This document shows, one piece after another, positions 41,684 through 52,420 of a stretch of DNA of 64,000 nucleotides. A program made the position numbers and the translations under genes. Origin of the DNA: Adineta steineri (Eukaryota; Rotifera; Eurotatoria; Adinetida; Adinetidae); contig CAJNOI010000264.1 in NCBI GenBank assembly GCA_905250115.1, forward strand, positions 33,477 through 97,476. The letters are read 5' to 3'. Under the pieces are notes generated by a model. That model was given only the letters and a program-made list of their open reading frames with translations, had not been told where the DNA came from and made no database searches. How positions within the stretch are numbered: position 1 is the first letter of the stretch; the number at the start of each line of letters is the position of its first letter.

Positions 41684-44600
41684 TTAAAATAAAGAACGAA
41701 ATCGTCGAAGTTTTCGTTTGATATTAGCATTAAATTCATCTTTATACGTTTTTGATGGTAATACATAGATAATAAATGTCATCATTGATGGTACAAATGA
41801 TATTAAATAAGCAAAAAGAAATAACCAGGAATTGTTTGGTGATTTCATACATCCACTTGTAAATGAAATGATTAATCGTGCTAATGCTAATAATACAAAT
41901 ACAACTGATGCCATAAGACGAGATTTGTGTTGTTTTAATTGTAATCGTATATGTTCGATGAGTGGTAATCTTCTCTCTTGAGTTGAATGAAAATTAGCAA
42001 TTGATATAATAATAAAGATTATACTGAATAAATTAATTAAAAAAGGCATTAGAAAATGAATGAATATAATAAATGAATTAAATGTACCAATTGAAGACGA
42101 ATATTGTACAATACACCAAATACGTTTTTCATCAATATCAATATCATCAATTAATTGACGATGAAATGGATCATGAAGATGTGTGAGGATTGTAAAACTT
42201 AGAATACTTAATATAACCCATTTAGATATTTGTTTACTTTTAGTTCTGTCGAACCGAACACCTTTTCTAATATTTATAACTTGTTCAATAGAAACACATG
42301 TATTAAGCCAATCATTAAATGCTATAAGAACTTTAATAGTGATATCTAATAAGAGACAATTAATATTGAGAAATGATCGATTAGTATGAATTGTCATTTG
42401 TGATAATAATAATTCCCAAAATTTAATTGTTAACATAATAATTAAACATATTGATGTCCAAGAAGATAGTAAAAGATAATAACCACGACCTACATTTCTT
42501 GTTCTCTTCATATGAAATGTTAATATTGATGTAATTCCATTAATTAATCCTAAAATCAACATAAGTGTGATAATGGCTATACTAATTTTGATAATCATGG
42601 GTTGTTGAGAAAAAGAACGATTTGGTTTAATATGATAACTAAGAATATAATCAAGTGATAAAACAAAACCTTTGGTAGTAAATTGACATCTTAAACCATA
42701 ATAACAATCAGAACATATGCATAATGGTATAGAAGAACATTTGGGATCATCTTGAAAGCATCGACCATGATTTTCACAATAATTATTTCCTTGACAATCA
42801 TAAGTCACTGAATGATTAAAAATAAAACAATTTGAAAATCGATCAAGATCACATAGACACATATATGTTTCATCATAAAAACACATTAATTGTTTGTATT
42901 GTCGACATAAAAGAGGATAATATTTGATACGATGAAGATAAGAATAAGATTGTAAAGTAGAATTGATTAATTCATGTATGGAAACACATCGTTGATTTGA
43001 TGATAATTTCATGTGAATATGATTTAGTTTTTGGAAATTCTCTTGTCGAATAATTAAATAATAATTTTCTTCTGAGAGTTCAATAAAAAGAAGATGAAAT
43101 TGTTGTTTTACATGAATTTGTAAAGTATTTTCTCCATATTTGATTTTTCTTATTTGTGTTATATGTTGTTGTTCCGAATGATCAAATGCTTTGATGAAAT
43201 GAATAAATACAATTGAAACTTGTTGAATTATATCTTCATTTAATTCAATAAAAATTCCATCTGTAATCTGATTTTCACATCTTTTTCCATAGAAATTATC
43301 TTTACATAAACAAATAAAATCATTGATGTTGATACGATCATTAACTGGTATACATAATCCATTATTTTGACATGAATTATTTGATGATTGACAAACTGAA
43401 CGTGTTAGAGAACAATTTCGACCAAATTTGTTCATTGAACATAGACAAATAGATGAAGTAAGACAAAATGAATCTGATGAACAAGAACAAGAATGTTTAT
43501 AATAACATTGTCGACCAGAATAACCTTGATCACATTGACAAAAATATGAGGAATTGTTATTAACATATTTCATACATCGACCATATTTTCCACAAGGTAA
43601 TTTGCATGAAGATTCGACTTGTTGTTGTGTAGTAGTAGTAGGTGGAATAAATAATTGTGTAGCAATTCGATTAACAGGTAGAAATTGAAAAGGAATGGAT
43701 AGATGCCAACTTGCCCAATATGTTAATGTAATTTTATTAAAAATATCAATACGTATTGAATAATTAGCTGAAAGATTTTTGGGTCGATGAGGATAAAGTA
43801 AATAAATATGAAATTTCTTTTGACAATCACGTTGAGGTATGTATGTAATTTGTTCATGATAAGGATAAATTGTTTGTTGATGATCGATGAGCATGATTAC
43901 TAATTGAAAAGAATGAATATTATCTGTAATTGTACGATAAATTAGTTGTAGTGTTAAACTAATACGTTGATTTTGTAAGTGACATCGATTACCAAAATAA
44001 GATGGAGGACAAAGACATTTTTTAGTTTGATTATTTTTGAATAGAAGAGGAATTCCTCGATTACAATACCAATCTCTTGTTCGATTTTTCATCGGAGTAC
44101 TTGTATTTACATCTACTTGAGATACTTGGAGAACCGAGGAATTAATAGAAGATGATGGAAAATAGTTCAATCGAAATGTTTGGAGAAATTGTTTCGGTTT
44201 TCGTTTGAATTTATCTGGGTCTGTGAGTCTGTACCTGTCACGATTATACATCAGAAGAGTGACAAATTTAAACGGCGAAGCTATTTTGGTTTGTATAAAA
44301 CAATTATCATCATGGACCATTGTTGAATTTGATGGAGGATTAATTAGGTGTTCTGAAGTAATACATTTTGTTTCGTTCCAAAAAAAGTGATCGTTTAAAT
44401 CAATAACGGTATTATTAGCAAAATAGACGTAACGAAGTATTTCTGTTACAGATTTCCAACGTTTCTCCATTAAATGGAGATATAACACACAGATACTCGG
44501 TCTCTCAGAAAAAGCAGGCACACATAAGTGTTCGTTTAATAGACATTTTGCATCTGGACAGTTTAGTTCATCCGCACCATTGAAGCAATGCCAAGCATTA

Positions 44601-46381
44601 TCACATCGAGAGTATGGATTATTACATGGCCACCATGCACAATTAGTTTCATCTGTATTATTGAATTCATCCATTGAGAATAAATCCTTTTCTCCATCAC
44701 AAAATATTGCAAAGGGTACAGGATTTCTTTGAATATCTCGTCGATCTTCTGGCCATTCATCATCTCCAAGTTCACAATCTTTGATTCCATTTTCAATAGC
44801 AACTAATGATAAACATTTTTCTGAATTAGATGCACATTTAAAACGTTTTGAATCATTTAATTGACAAGCAGAAAATAATTCATCTTCTTTGAAATAACAA
44901 TCATTATAGCCATCAACTAATCGATGTTTTGAAATGCATTTTGATGAATTTGAACAATGAAATAAGGATGAATGTGAACATGTTTTATCTGTACCAATTG
45001 TTAAACAACGTTGACCAAGATCAATCAAAATTTGATCTAACAGATACCAAACTAATAATGTTTTATTTATTAGATCTTGCATTTTACAACATATGAGCCC
45101 GTTATACATACCAATATTTATTGAACAATGTATTAGTCCAGGACAATGACTTGCATTAAAACAGATAAAATCAGGTGCGATATTATGTTTGAACTCATCG
45201 ACGGATCGATTTGTTAAATAAACAAATTGAAACAAGCCATATATGAAAGGAGATTTGGGTAACAGAAGCCATTCCGACGGACAATGATTACCAAGAAATT
45301 CGCAACCAGTATTGCTTGTGTCATTATATTTAAAGTGAATAATAGTAGAGAAACGAAGTGAACAATAGAATGCTTGTCTACAGGATATGTTTGAAATGTG
45401 GTCTAACGAAGTGAAAACATTAAAAAACATATAATAATATCGATTTGCATCGCAGATGTCACGGCTGTTTGTCGTAGATTCTGTCCAAAAGGAGGGACTA
45501 GGAAAATTACGACATGGAAATAATACAAGAGGACGTCGATCATTGAGTTCTTCACACTGAAATGTTGATACGCTTGTACATAGATGGTCAGTTACGTATC
45601 TGGAGTATTTTGCTGGGTAGACTTCGTCTGAACCGTCAAGACAATCAGTACTTGTTTTTCCATCACGAAGAAATGTAGATGAAATACACTGTCCACCGAA
45701 ATGACAACGAAAATCATCTTCAAAACATTCATTCACTTCTAATGTGTCGCATAATTGCTCATCTTCCCCATAGAGACAATCAAAATATCCATCACAAATT
45801 TCATGCCAATCAAGACACATCGGTGATGGACCACGATAACAGTCAGGTAAAAATGGATAACATGTATTTGAATAGATGTATATTTCAGCTATATCATTAA
45901 TATCATAATGAAATTGAAAAACTTTATTAAATGAAGGTAGTACAGTAGATTGAAATCTATATTGACATATCGAACCAAACCATGGTAATGAACAATTGTG
46001 AAATATTTCATTCGAGTTCTGGCCAGTTCTGTCATATCGTTCGATAATATCAATTGGTACTGACCATTTGAGTAATTCCCTACTTGTTACACCTTGTCGA
46101 TATAACTCAGCAAACGTCATGCTATTTAAAATGTTTTTGTACGGTATGGTAGAGAAATTTTCTTCTTCTTTTTCAGTTCCATCAAGTCGTCGACAATAAG
46201 GAATTAAACTGTAATCATGACTAGACAGAAGTGTTGTATCTGCTAATGTATCTCCTGAATATGCATATAAACAATCAAATGTTGCATTAATTTCATATCG
46301 ATCATCCGAATTGTATACAAAATATTGCGCATGAAGAATAATAAAAGATGTGAGCAACACTAGTAATGTTACAAACGTCAT
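41684..46381 (-). CDS. Chimeric receptor: LDLa repeats, EGF repeats and a 7TM domain
   Basis: One exon of 4.7 kb encodes 1565 residues. A signal peptide (VTLLVLLTSFIILHA) starts it. LDL-receptor class A-type modules lie in the N-terminal half, recognisable by ICDGYFDCLYGEDEQLC, STDCLDGSDE, NDCYFKEDE, DCELGDDEWPED and WHCFNGADELNCP. EGF-type modules follow: CLCPPSYFGNRC, then CGKYGRCM with FCQCDQGYSGRQC, SICLCSMNKFGRNC, and NNGLCIPV with ICLCKDNFYGKRC; a last Cys-rich block reads CENHGRCFQ with YYGLRC. From about 1260 seven hydrophobic segments follow, with CVSIEQVINIRKG after TM3 in the position of the class A ER/DRY region. The receptor should sit in the plasma membrane and signal through G proteins; the ligand is unknown. 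Similar LDLa/EGF/7TM combinations are, to my knowledge, expanded in bdelloids. Lack of introns contrasts with adjacent genes and suggests a retroposed ancestor. Confidence 0.85.
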   Translation of the reverse strand: MTFVTLLVLLTSFIILHAQYFVYNSDDRYEINATFDCLYAYSGDTLADTTLLSSHDYSLIPYCRRLDGTEKEEENFSTIPYKNILNSMTFAELYRQGVTSRELLKWSVPIDIIERYDRTGQNSNEIFHNCSLPWFGSICQYRFQSTVLPSFNKVFQFHYDINDIAEIYIYSNTCYPFLPDCYRGPSPMCLDWHEICDGYFDCLYGEDEQLCDTLEVNECFEDDFRCHFGGQCISSTFLRDGKTSTDCLDGSDEVYPAKYSRYVTDHLCTSVSTFQCEELNDRRPLVLFPCRNFPSPSFWTESTTNSRDICDANRYYYMFFNVFTSLDHISNISCRQAFYCSLRFSTIIHFKYNDTSNTGCEFLGNHCPSEWLLLPKSPFIYGLFQFVYLTNRSVDEFKHNIAPDFICFNASHCPGLIHCSINIGMYNGLICCKMQDLINKTLLVWYLLDQILIDLGQRCLTIGTDKTCSHSSLFHCSNSSKCISKHRLVDGYNDCYFKEDELFSACQLNDSKRFKCASNSEKCLSLVAIENGIKDCELGDDEWPEDRRDIQRNPVPFAIFCDGEKDLFSMDEFNNTDETNCAWWPCNNPYSRCDNAWHCFNGADELNCPDAKCLLNEHLCVPAFSERPSICVLYLHLMEKRWKSVTEILRYVYFANNTVIDLNDHFFWNETKCITSEHLINPPSNSTMVHDDNCFIQTKIASPFKFVTLLMYNRDRYRLTDPDKFKRKPKQFLQTFRLNYFPSSSINSSVLQVSQVDVNTSTPMKNRTRDWYCNRGIPLLFKNNQTKKCLCPPSYFGNRCHLQNQRISLTLQLIYRTITDNIHSFQLVIMLIDHQQTIYPYHEQITYIPQRDCQKKFHIYLLYPHRPKNLSANYSIRIDIFNKITLTYWASWHLSIPFQFLPVNRIATQLFIPPTTTTQQQVESSCKLPCGKYGRCMKYVNNNSSYFCQCDQGYSGRQCYYKHSCSCSSDSFCLTSSICLCSMNKFGRNCSLTRSVCQSSNNSCQNNGLCIPVNDRININDFICLCKDNFYGKRCENQITDGIFIELNEDIIQQVSIVFIHFIKAFDHSEQQHITQIRKIKYGENTLQIHVKQQFHLLFIELSEENYYLIIRQENFQKLNHIHMKLSSNQRCVSIHELINSTLQSYSYLHRIKYYPLLCRQYKQLMCFYDETYMCLCDLDRFSNCFIFNHSVTYDCQGNNYCENHGRCFQDDPKCSSIPLCICSDCYYGLRCQFTTKGFVLSLDYILSYHIKPNRSFSQQPMIIKISIAIITLMLILGLINGITSILTFHMKRTRNVGRGYYLLLSSWTSICLIIMLTIKFWELLLSQMTIHTNRSFLNINCLLLDITIKVLIAFNDWLNTCVSIEQVINIRKGVRFDRTKSKQISKWVILSILSFTILTHLHDPFHRQLIDDIDIDEKRIWCIVQYSSSIGTFNSFIIFIHFLMPFLINLFSIIFIIISIANFHSTQERRLPLIEHIRLQLKQHKSRLMASVVFVLLALARLIISFTSGCMKSPNNSWLFLFAYLISFVPSMMTFIIYVLPSKTYKDEFNANIKRKLRRFRSLF

Positions 46382-47819
46382 TTCTTAATCAAATGAAACA
46401 AAAAATAAGTATTTTTTTATAATTTTATGTAGCGTTAATCTGAAGATAAATATAATGATTTATTTTGCTTTTTATATTTATTCCGAGCGCTGAAATAGCA
46501 ACAAGACAAATAACATGAGAGAAAGCAAAAACTTCACATATGTTAAGAAGTTTATTAAAGTAAGTAAAAGAGATCTTTTTAATAATTGTGATATTCAATT
46601 AAGAGATAATTTTATATATAATTCTGACTTAAGGATATGCAATAGTTTTTGTATAAATTGTTTTAATCTAATAAAAAAATAACGTAATTGAAGTTTATTT
46701 GATATATATATTTATATATATGGGATGATCAGGAAATTATGGAATATTTTTTTTTATTTTTATTGTTGACGTCATTAACAGAAAATTATTATGTATCGTT
46801 TGCCAAATATGTGCACGTAATTCTTTATGTGTTGCAAAGTGGTAAAGCAAAAAAAAGGATAATTGTTTTTTCTATTTGTCGATACAAATTTATAAAAGCA
46901 ACTTCCTCGTCATGAAGGGAAGATTTAACGTCTCACAGACGATATATACGTCACCAAGATTAGAAATGGCACTTTGTTTTTATTTTACTACATTAATTTA
47001 TATGTTAGAGTTGCTTGTTGATCATTTACTGGCTCATTTTATATTGATAGCATATGAAATATTCAAATACCATTTAGAGAATATTTTGCTTTCTAAATCA
47101 GATGAAGAATAGCATAATATACAGATGAGAAATCCTTCGGAACTGTTATGAATATGTGGGAGCTGTCAGGGAGTGGTAGCAATCTTCCGAGAGTATTAAA
47201 AGCCGCTAATAATTGGGAGGAACCATCAGATACTACTGGAAATCGCCACAAATCACAGGCAGACGACACAGAAATATATTATTTTACATGCACTCTCACT
47301 CGCAGTCTTTACCGATTATTTTTTTTCTGATAGTTTGCATTGTGACGCGGAATATTTTTCACTTATCTACTTAAAATAACCAGATAAGAAACTACTGAAA
47401 ATTTTCATATGCATATATGTCCAGTATTATTGACAGAATTATTCTTATATAAGTCGATATGACTGAAAATATTCGATGGTATCAAATATTGCCCTTGAAG
47501 CTGAATTATGGTACTTGAAAAACTCTTTGAAACTTAGGTTGAGTATTGTAAGTTTCATTTACCAATGGTAGTAATACAGATGGCGGTAACTGCGAGTATT
47601 AATTAGCAACATAGGAGTTAATCATACCGCACATAGTAAAAAAGACTTTTTTATTCATAAGCTATAAATAAAAATAATTGTTCAAATCCTTTCTTTCTTA
47701 TATTTAAGCTCATTTTAAGCGAATGCATTTGTTAGTTAAAATTTAAAGATTATCGCCATTGAAAAAGTCGTATATCATAGTTAACTTTTTTCTTTTAGAT
47801 ATTTCGAAAATGTATGAAA
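46382..47819. other. Intergenic
   Basis: Upstream region of the receptor gene. Short frames at 46876 and 47148 have no recognised domain. 47140-47290 is richer in G+C and may be a gene relic, but no frame is convincing. Nothing else is seen. Confidence 0.35.
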
Positions 47820-48356
47820 TTACATTAAAGAACAAGAACAACATGAACTGGGTTCTCTTTCGACATTACTCCACGGAAAATATTGTCCTTGAGGATCTAG
47901 TCGTTCAATGTGTTCTCTTGCATCAGCAAGAATAACATCTCCTGTATCACCATCCAATAAAATTAATCTTGGAATTCCATTGACACCAAATCTATATTCC
48001 AACTCTTGTTTTTTTACTCTGTCTCTGTAGTCTAATCTTAACCAAGGCATATATTGATAATAATTGTAGAATGATTGTTCATCATAATCAGAACTAAGAA
48101 AAATAATTTCGAATTTTTTTTCTTCAGCATGTGCTCTATAAAATTCAATTAGTCTTGGAGTAAAGGCAAGGCACGGTGAACACCTAAGAAAAAAAATTCT
48201 TACATGATATTTAATGTAAAATCAATATTAAACATACCAGTGAGCACTGAAATAGAGGCCGATTATTTTTCTTTTATATTTTCTAGCATTTAGATCAACT
48301 TCTTCATTAGCTTTATTAAAAATATTTCCATTAAAATATTTTGCAACACCGGCCAT
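47820..48356 (-). CDS. Tryparedoxin/nucleoredoxin-like thioredoxin-fold protein with CaaX end
   Basis: Exons 48356-48238 and 48183-47820 give 160 residues. The intron splits the catalytic Trp codon. The active site is FSAHWCSPCLAFTPRLIEFY (WCxPC, about 38-42), as in nucleoredoxins and tryparedoxins, followed by KFEIIFLSSDYDEQSFYNYY and the family signature YMPWLRLDYRD, then FGVNGIPRLILLDGDTGDVI with the cis-proline (IPRL). The family reduces disulfides in the cytosol or nucleus. The terminal residues are SSCCSCSLM: C-S-L-M fits a CaaX prenylation box, with Met favouring farnesylation, and the preceding cysteines could be palmitoylated. That would place the enzyme at membranes; this is inferred only. 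The ATG follows a 70-base AT-rich leader. Confidence 0.9.
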
Positions 48357-50168
48357 AACGTGATATCTTTGCCTAGGTATAATCACGAGAGAGTAAAATA
48401 TGATAATAATTTCTTACGTTAGTTTTGGTTATACTCCTGCGCGCACATGTTCTCCTCTTCTCTCTTAATGATAGGAAGAAAAGGATCAATAAACTATCTG
48501 ATGTGTTTATACGTGCTATAGAAACAAAACCTTTTTATTCTGTAGTCATGTGCTTTGTGACGTTTTTGTTTACATCATTAACTATAATATATACTTTTGA
48601 GAATAATTATTTATTAAATGTTGAATGAAATAGAAAGGATTGATCTTGTAGATGTGGACGATATAGAAATGTACTATCTCATACTGATCCACACGCACAT
48701 CTTTATCAAGTTCAAGTGGCTAAAAGAAAATGGTTTTTTAATTGATACTTGTCGATGACCTTGAAATGTTCAACATATTTCTTTTTTGTGACAGTAAATT
48801 CATATCTGACAAAACGAAATCCTGTATATCATATTAAGTATTTCTCTTCTGTTAACGTGAGACAGTAGATGAAAGCATAATTGTGAATATGATATGCGAT
48901 TATTCCATTCATCTTTTACACTCACACTCACATATCCATAGTGGATCAACTATCCGATGGCACACTAACTACGTGATTGACATGCAGAAAAACTTTCTGT
49001 TCAGAGTTACAACTAATAGTAGTTGTACGAAAAATATTGAACTTTCGAAACTATCTCTAAAGAAAGTCCTATATATTCTTATAGTCAAAAGGCTATGAAA
49101 TATATTTAATTCGACTTATAATGGATAAACTTTCAGAAGTTTGTTATCGTTTCGAAAATAAATGATGAAATAATATAAAAATGCATCATAGTTTATAGGG
49201 TTTTTAAAAAATTAAGAGAGAAAACATGAGTTCAGAGACGATATCAAGAATTTTCTAAGTATCCGATTTATTATGTAAAGCAGACTCTAGCAAGAACATA
49301 TAATTTTCTTTTGTCATGTCCATTGGCTGTGATACATTCTTTTCTCTTTCATCTTTGTATAATTCCAGTCACATTTTTCTCCTTTGTCTCTTCGATCCTC
49401 TTCCATTCCTTTTCCTCACCTCCCTTTTTTTTTGTTGTTCTGAGTAGGAGAGGATGTGTTTGAATGTATTGGATGTATGAGAGAAGGCATTGAAAGCGGT
49501 AGATATGTATTGTTCTGTTCTTTTGTATGATATATCTTCACTCTTTTTTGTATCGATTCGTATTTAGTTTTGGAATAAAATAATATCATCACATATTTCA
49601 AGTAATTTTTTCCTCAAGAAAATATTGGAACATTATGGACATCCCCCACTATGCCCTACATGAGCTGCGATATTCATTTTAATGGTTTTATTTTTCTCAT
49701 GAATCAATATTGTTTGCGTCACGCCGTTTTTATAGTATTGTGTAAGCTAAGAAATAAAAAAAACTGATAAGAGATACACGTATATACGCTATAATACATA
49801 AAAAGCAAATGAAAAAGAGATTGATGTCTATAAAAATAAAAAGAAACGTCCATAAACGTTCTTTTTTTGTGGTTTTGAATAATAACTCTGATTATGTCAA
49901 TAATAGCTTTTCATTTTTTTTAAGTATGCAGATTCAGAGACAAAGATTTCTATTGACATCAAGAGTATCATATTACTTTATCCACTAAATTAGTTTCACC
50001 TTTAAAGTTTTTCATTTAAAAATCTGCACAATTGACGTTTAACAATAAGAACTACATTAACGAAGAAGAAAAATGTAAGTCTATAGGCTAGAATAATAAA
50101 CTCCAATTGTCGACAATATGTTGATATTTGTAAATCGTTTGTTCTTTTAGAAACAGTGGTACAAAAAA
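48357..50168. other. Intergenic with one telomere-like hairpin
   Basis: At 48645-48712, TTGTAGATGTGGACG is followed about 25 bases later by TGATCCACACGCACATC then TTTATCAAG. The rest is AT-rich with pyrimidine-rich runs (49375-49440) and no gene. Short frames near 48425 and 48883 lack domains. Confidence 0.4.
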
Positions 50169-51817
50169 ATGGCGTCATCAAATGATAATGAAGACATGAC
50201 AACAAGAACATCACTTGGTGCTATGATAGTTAATGAAATACAAGTAAACTTATTCATATTCTTTATGTGAAAAATTTTGAGTAGAAAACAAAAACGCTAA
50301 TTTCTAGGAAATGATACTCGATAATACGGAAAATATGTCGCAGTCTTCAGGCTCCAGTATTCGTGAGTGATAATACACAATATATTTTCATGAAATACTG
50401 ATATCTATTCTTACAGAAGGAGCTGACATCGATTTCAACAATCTGATATTGACAAACGATACTATTAATAATACAAGACGAACAACTACAGACGACACTC
50501 CTATATCGTCTACGCCAATTATGCGAGGAGCAAGTGAGGCTAAATGACTTTCAAAATATTATGTTTATTATTTTTATTTATTTAGCGACAGCTGTAAATG
50601 AAGAAGTGCAGATGCTTACAAATCGTTTAGGTTCGATCTTCAACGAAAATAATACACCTAATGAGAATAATGGCACTGAATCTTCAACGGATGATGAACA
50701 TGAAGTTGTATCACAAGCTGCTACACCAACAGGTATATAAGATAGAATAATGGAAAATTTATGTAATGCAAATGTTTTCATTGTCGTATTAAAGATGAAT
50801 TACAAGCTCCAAGGTTGACTTTTCGTTCAGAACACCGACACATTATGATAAGTTATTCTCACGATGAAACATCTGACATTTGCCGAAGAATTTGTACTCA
50901 ATTAAGAGTTTGTATATAATGAATTTGTCTATATAAATAGTCTGATATTTCTCCCGACAGGATCGAGGCTATCAAGTATGGATGGATACGAATAATCTGC
51001 GCGGTGCACTACATCAGAGAATAGCTGAAGCAATCGAAAATTCTTACATTGTTCTTTTCTGCATAAACAGTCGATATTCTAATAGTGATTTCTGCGAAAA
51101 AGGTAATATATTCAGGTACGTTTTTACATTTTTCATTAATAATCATATATATTATAGAGGCTTTGTATACTGATAAAAGACAAATTGATTTTATTCCATG
51201 TCTCTTGGAAACATCATATGTACCTGATGGATGGCTTGGTATATTAATTCGTGATCGATTGTATATTGATTTTTCTTCAGCAGATCATTTTGATACAGCT
51301 TTTGAACAATTAATTGAGGAAATAAAGGAAATCGAAAATCGATTACAAATGGCATCTAGTAAGTTAAATTGTTATTTTAATGATCCTTATAATCATTAGA
51401 GTCATTCTCTTTATATTTTTTTCAAAACATAACAATAATCAAAACTCAACTGTGATAAGACCTTCGAATAATTCAACTCAGCATGATGCTCTTCGAACTG
51501 TTATACGTGAATTTAGAGAATCAATCAATCAGACTTATCATGATGCACAACAGATGACAGAAGAAGAATTTCTTCAATTTCTCGAGTACCTACGTCAAAG
51601 AATATTTACTAATACCTTATCATTGCCTGCCAACAATCAAAACAATCATATTCAAGAACAAGTGCAAGAAATTCTCCAACATTCACGAGATCAAATTGAA
51701 ATTTTGAGAGGAATTGCACAGATCCTTTCTAATCTAACTGACATTAGAACCATTATTAAACTTTCTGCAGCTTTCGCATTGTTATGTGCAACATATAAAT
51801 ACTTTAAACGTAAATAA
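50169..51817 (+). CDS. TIR-domain protein with C-terminal hydrophobic tail, eight exons
   Basis: Exons 50169-50243, 50308-50362, 50417-50533, 50586-50732, 50795-50907, 50961-51102, 51158-51358 and 51402-51817 give about 421 residues. The first 130 are Asn/Thr/Ser-rich and probably disordered. The TIR domain covers about 140-260: strand A HIMISYSHDETSDICRRICT, the BB-loop region RGYQVWMDTNNLRGALHQRI, AEAIENSYIVLFCINSRYSN, then SDFCEKEALYTDKRQIDFIP and VPDGWLGILIRDRLYIDF. The Glu in FCEKEALY lies where enzymatic TIR domains (SARM1, plant and bacterial NADases) have the catalytic Glu, so NAD+ cleavage is possible. A helical Gln-rich segment follows and the protein ends in LSAAFALLCATYKYFKRK, a tail-anchor-like stretch with basic end. 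The acceptor of exon 8 is the least certain. The SY(S/Q)D-type TIR is common in invertebrates and plants. Confidence 0.85.
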
Positions 51818-52161
51818 ATCAATCTGAGGATGTGCATATAATACTTAAGAAAAACTATTCAAGGACGAAAAAAAATCTGACTACTAACACTTGAGTGTAA
51901 AAACAAAATTTCACAAATGTTGTCACTTATTTACGTCATACAATAACTCGCTCAATACAATTTATGTTGTGTGTCGCTATGAAAGAACAATAAGAATTTT
52001 TTTCATTTCACCACATGGAATTTGTTGACAAAATAAACCGAATAATTTTGTGACGTTAAGAATAATAATACATATTTTCTTACTTCGGAACGACTGTTAC
52101 ATATAATGCTCAGCTTAGATGATCCTAAATTATTTCGTTGATAAATAAAGAGACGTAAAAG
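51818..52161. other. Intergenic
   Basis: The spacer between the TIR gene and the miniature element upstream of the sulfotransferase; no gene or clear repeat, apart from CTGAGGATGTGCATATA near 51833, a weak telomere-like remnant. Confidence 0.35.
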
Positions 52162-52320
52162 TAGTTTTGGAACGAAATCTTACGAAAGAAAATGCGAAGT
52201 TAACGAAACTGAACGATCGCGTTAGTGATACACTTTCGCAAACTTCTCATAACTTCGTAAGCTTTTTTGTAAGACTTCGTAATTTTAAGTTTTTAAAAAA
52301 GACGAATTGGCCCATCACTA
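52162..52320. mobile_element. hAT-type miniature element (159 bp) with near-perfect target duplication
   Basis: The right end, reverse-complemented, reads TAGTGATGGGCCAATTCGTC, a form typical of hAT ends; the left end is TAGTTTTGGAACGAAATCTT. The flanks CGTAAAAG (52154-52161) and CGTGAAAG (52321-52328) match at seven of eight positions. The interior repeats TTACGAA and CTTCGTAA in opposite directions. It lies 100 bases upstream of the sulfotransferase start and could affect its promoter. Confidence 0.7.
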
Positions 52321-52420
52321 CGTGAAAGAATGCAGCTTGTGACACTCATACCTTCCTTTAGAAAAATGTTTCTTTTTCTCTTTGTAGTTTATATTTTCAG
52401 ATGAACTGACACGTTAAATA

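Noticed and set aside
47148-47330. 60-codon frame in a slightly GC-richer block
   Set aside because: No similarity recognised, no splice partners; possibly old element sequence but not supportable.
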